Source: Hypericum androsaemum (taxonomy: Eukaryota > Streptophyta > Magnoliopsida > Malpighiales > Hypericaceae). From it: a stretch of 64,000 nt of DNA. Position numbers and translations under genes: made by a program. Below, piece after piece: positions 61,462 to 64,000 of this stretch; the stretch's first letter is position 1, and each line of letters begins with the position of its first letter. Under the pieces are notes generated by a model that saw only the letters and a program-made list of their open reading frames with translations, had not been told where the DNA came from and did not search any database. Location: positions 565,501-629,500 of the forward strand of contig OZ023187.1 in assembly GCA_963995505.1 (NCBI GenBank), read 5' to 3'.

Positions 61462-62652
61462 TTTGTAATAGGGCAAATTACCCTCAGGTCCCTGGATTAT
61501 AGTTTTATCACTCGCAGGTCTCCGTATTTTAAAAATAGTGTATGAGATCCCTGCTTTTCAGAAAAATATTGGTCCCGGGTCCCTAGCTGATGTCAACACT
61601 CGATTTTTTATTTTTTTGACATAAAAATGACATTTGTACCCCTACACAAAAAAAATTCAATCCCTATATCCTCTCTCTCTCCTCCCTCACGTCTCTGTCT
61701 CCTCTCCCTCTCTCTTTCTCCTCCATCTTATTCACAGAAAGCTCCAATCTTTCCATTTCTCAAACCAAAAACAACGAAAAAACTATGATAGGTTAATAAT
61801 CAAACACCATAAATTTAATTCCTTTGAAAGGGAACCAAAGGAAGAGTAGGGGACATTGACCTGAATCTCTTTGACATGGAACCAAAGGAAGAGCTCCTGG
61901 GCGGAGATTCCAGAAAGAGACCAGATCCGTCCGAAGCTGAGGGTCCCAGAGACATTTCGGCCATAGTGCATCTCATTCTTGAACTTGGCTCGGGATGAGT
62001 GGGAGCGGATGAGCATTAGAGCTACTAAATGTTTCTCGAACGGAGACGCTCGCGAGAAGTTGAGCAACTTAGTGGCATTTTCGGCCGGTCGGAGGATCGG
62101 GAGAGGAGGAGTTGGCGCGTAGAGGGGACGAGACATGGGAGGGAGCTACATTGTGTGAGATTCCGCTGGGGGGAAATGAAGAGATGGGATTTTTAATTAT
62201 GGGCCGTTCGAAATTGATTTCTACCATTAAGAATTTGTATGTACGATTAAATTATCTGGGTTTAAGATTACTTGGGTATATGAAGTTTTCTTTCTTTCCC
62301 ATCTGTAACATTTTTAAGTTAAAGATATGGTAGTTATGAGAGGTTGAAGAAGATGAAGGTGGAAGAGAGAGGGGGAGAAGAGAGGAGAGAGACACATGAG
62401 GAGGGGAGGAGACAGATGTGAGAGAAAGAGAGGAGATAGGGAATTTTTTTTAATTTTTTAATTTTTTAATTGCAAGGGTACAAATGTCATTTCACATGAC
62501 AAAAAATAAAAAAAGGTGTTGACATCAGCCAAGGACTCGAGACCAATATTTCTTAAAAAGTAGGAACCTTATATACTATTTCTGAAACACAGGAACTTGC
62601 GAGTGATAAAATTATAATCCAGAGATCTGAGGGTAATTTGCCCTTTGTAATG
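61462..62652. mobile_element. Pack-MULE-like element with a DUF538-like gene fragment
   Basis: The element spans 61471-62643 with terminal inverted repeats of about 180 bp (left 'gggcaaattaccctcaggtc'; the inverse of the right end reads 'gggcaaattaccctcagatc' and continues to 'tgatgtcaacac'). The 9-bp flanks are TTTGTAATA (61462-61470) and TTTGTAATG (62644-62652), 8 of 9 identical, as for Mutator-type insertion. No transposase. The interior carries the gene fragment described separately, plus C/T- and G/A-rich subterminal tracts (about 61665-61730 and 62345-62440) that are themselves inverted. Confidence 0.82.
61783..62136 (-). pseudogene. Captured DUF538-like gene fragment
   Basis: The minus-strand open frame of 117 codons contains 'EMHYGRNVSGTLSFGRIWSL' followed by 'SGISAQELFLWFHVKEIQV', which fits the second half of a DUF538 domain (pattern Y-x-x-x-V-x-G-T-[IL]-x-[YF]-G-[RK]-I, then L-x-G-[IV]-x-x-x-x-[LF]-[FL]-x-W). 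After 'KEIQ' comes a GTCAAT donor-like sequence and the similarity ends, as if the copy stopped at an exon edge or in an intron. A local near-repeat of 'ctcttcctttggttcc' occurs at both positions. The N-terminal third is not recognised. Because it lies wholly between the TIRs, it is best read as a captured fragment and not a host gene. Confidence 0.6.
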
Positions 62653-63810
62653 TGCTGCATCGCTGTTGGACTTGTGCGTATGGTAATCATAAAATAAAAA
62701 ACTTACTTGTATGTCTATTTATTGAGATATGTCTACCTGCATATACGAGACTCGGAAATTGAAATTACTTTTTCTAAACTAACGACATATAGAAAAAAAA
62801 TGCTAGCGTTGCCAGATTCATTGATCAGAAACTTTAGACTAAAGCTGATCATTGCTGGGTATAAAAATTGAGGTTAATTATATTTATATATATATAACGT
62901 CAGTGAAGTGGATAATATTTCAACATACATCCGATGATAAATGGATAATATTTTGCTGGCAACTGGCACCATTAATAAGGAAGCTCTGGGAACTTGAAAT
63001 CGTAACCGAACCACTTGTCCACAATATCTATTTTGGTAGCTTTGGCAGCACCAAAAAGTTTGGTAGAAGTGGTACCGCAGGCGAGAATTTTGTGGCACTT
63101 TGTGATTAGATAAATTTTGAACTTATATCGGTAATTTATTGAGTGTTTGGATACTAAAATTTTTCGACCATAAAAAATAAGCAGGATAAAGCTTTTTGAT
63201 CTTATTCACTTGCGCCCACTTGCCATTTACTAATAGTAATTGTGGTCACGGGCCTATCCCAACCAGCTGTTCCAATTTACTTACTGGGAAAAATATTTAT
63301 GGTATGGTGGCTTTCCTCGTTGGAATCCCAATTAAATAGTCTTAAAGCCTCGATCATGAGAGTTCAACAACGGAGCTTCTGCACTAACACGAGCTCGATT
63401 GCGTTAAGTGAAGTCCCAAATCCGAATCTTGTAAATAAAACTATAAAAGTAGATATTGTTACAATAATAAATTTCGAGTCTCGTAAATAAAGTAGACATT
63501 GTTACTTTCAACCCAAATTCGAATATTTAGGAGTGGATTACACAGAGAGTGGGAGATCTATCGGTCCATTGGATCTCCCTTGGTTGGGATGCAAGGACAC
63601 AAAAATAAACTAAAAAACTTTCATGCAACCCAAGAGCCGTTGGTTTGCAGAGGAACAATCAATCAGCAAATGATTTCAGATACAGACCATATTGGACTTT
63701 GGCCAACTTTCCAGGGATCAAATCTTGAGGAAAATTTAAGTTATCGATTCTGAATTAGTCGTTAATCGGGACAGAGATTAAAACAGTATAGGAAATAGAT
63801 TCACTTGCCT
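62653..63810. other. Intergenic, probably including the 3' UTR of the last gene
   Basis: No coding signal. The right part may be the 3' UTR of the minus-strand gene ending at 63811. Confidence 0.4.
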
Positions 63811-64000
63811 TTAGAGTGTGTGTCTGTCTTCCTTCTTCTTCTTTTTGTTGCTTGACGATCCATCATTCGTACGCTTTCTCTTAACTTGATCAGAGTTTCC
63901 TCCAACCTGAACTGCAGGCATCCACTTGGTTCTAGAGATAATTGCATCTTTTAGCGTAAACCAAACTCCGACTTGCTCATCAGAAAACCTCATGCTGGCT
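63811..64000 (-). CDS. 3' end of an unidentified gene (runs off the window)
   Basis: The minus-strand frame is open from the window edge to TAA at 63811-63813, encoding about 62 residues. These begin 'ASMRFSDEQVGVWFTLKDAI' and end in a lysine-rich tail ('KRKRTNDGSSSNKKKKK') typical of a nuclear-localisation signal. An ATG is present at 63993, but the frame continues past it to the edge, so this is more likely a last exon than a whole gene. Family not recognised. Confidence 0.5.
   Translation of the reverse strand, partial: ASMRFSDEQVGVWFTLKDAIISRTKWMPAVQVGGNSDQVKRKRTNDGSSSNKKKKKEDRHTL

Overview
The window is nuclear DNA from a flowering plant, probably a eudicot. The evidence is short GT-AG introns, AT-rich intergenic DNA dense in nested transposons, an endogenous pararetrovirus fragment, and plant-only families: AHL/PPC, PADRE (DUF4228), IQD, SHI/STY (LRP1), plant GDSL esterase and plant mobile domain. 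The species cannot be named from the sequence.

Layout. (1) 0.5-11 kb: five tandem, minus-strand AT-hook/PPC (AHL) relatives in different states of decay. Only the copy at 9522-10217 is fully open. Two neighbouring copies plus spacer (about 2.63-5.23 kb) recur at about 8.58-11.03 kb, and a caulimovirid protease/reverse-transcriptase fragment (5.46-7.13 kb) lies between the two blocks. (2) 11-12.4 kb: terminal-inverted-repeat (TIR) elements, one nested in another. (3) 12.85-14.84 kb (-): a four-exon C3HC4 RING gene. (4) 17.8-18.3 kb: a long-TIR MITE-like element. (5) 18.98-19.65 kb (+): an intronless PADRE gene. (6) 21.6-29.6 kb: a GAG-only Copia retroelement with 282-bp LTRs and an ATTCT target duplication, interrupted by a 5.5-kb Mutator-like element that carries a decayed plant-mobile-domain gene and about twenty short GC-rich palindromes in its TIRs. 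(7) 29.6-31.5 kb: a 5'-truncated LINE with a 14-bp target duplication, inserted in an older LINE fragment. (8) 31.5-40.2 kb: intergenic, with a hAT-type element split by another LINE tail and a 380-bp tandem duplication. (9) 40.5-42.4 kb (+): a three-exon LRP1-type SHI-family gene. (10) 47.4-48.7 kb (+): a three-exon GDSL esterase with a GC-AG intron. (11) 49.8-53.2 kb (+): an 11-exon signal peptide peptidase, convergent with (12) 54.2-57.2 kb (-): a six-exon IQ67-domain (IQD) gene. (13) 61.5-62.6 kb: a Pack-MULE-like element carrying a DUF538-like fragment. (14) 63.8-64.0 kb (-): the 3' end of an unidentified gene running off the window.

The host genes look functionally unrelated (chromatin/DNA binding, ubiquitylation, stress-related PADRE, auxin/organ-primordium transcription factor, lipid/ester hydrolysis, ER intramembrane proteolysis, calmodulin/cytoskeleton scaffold). 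There is no operon-like logic. The unusual content lies in the AHL cluster and the nested transposons. Exon boundaries were read by eye from splice signals and reading-frame continuity, and no transcript data were used.
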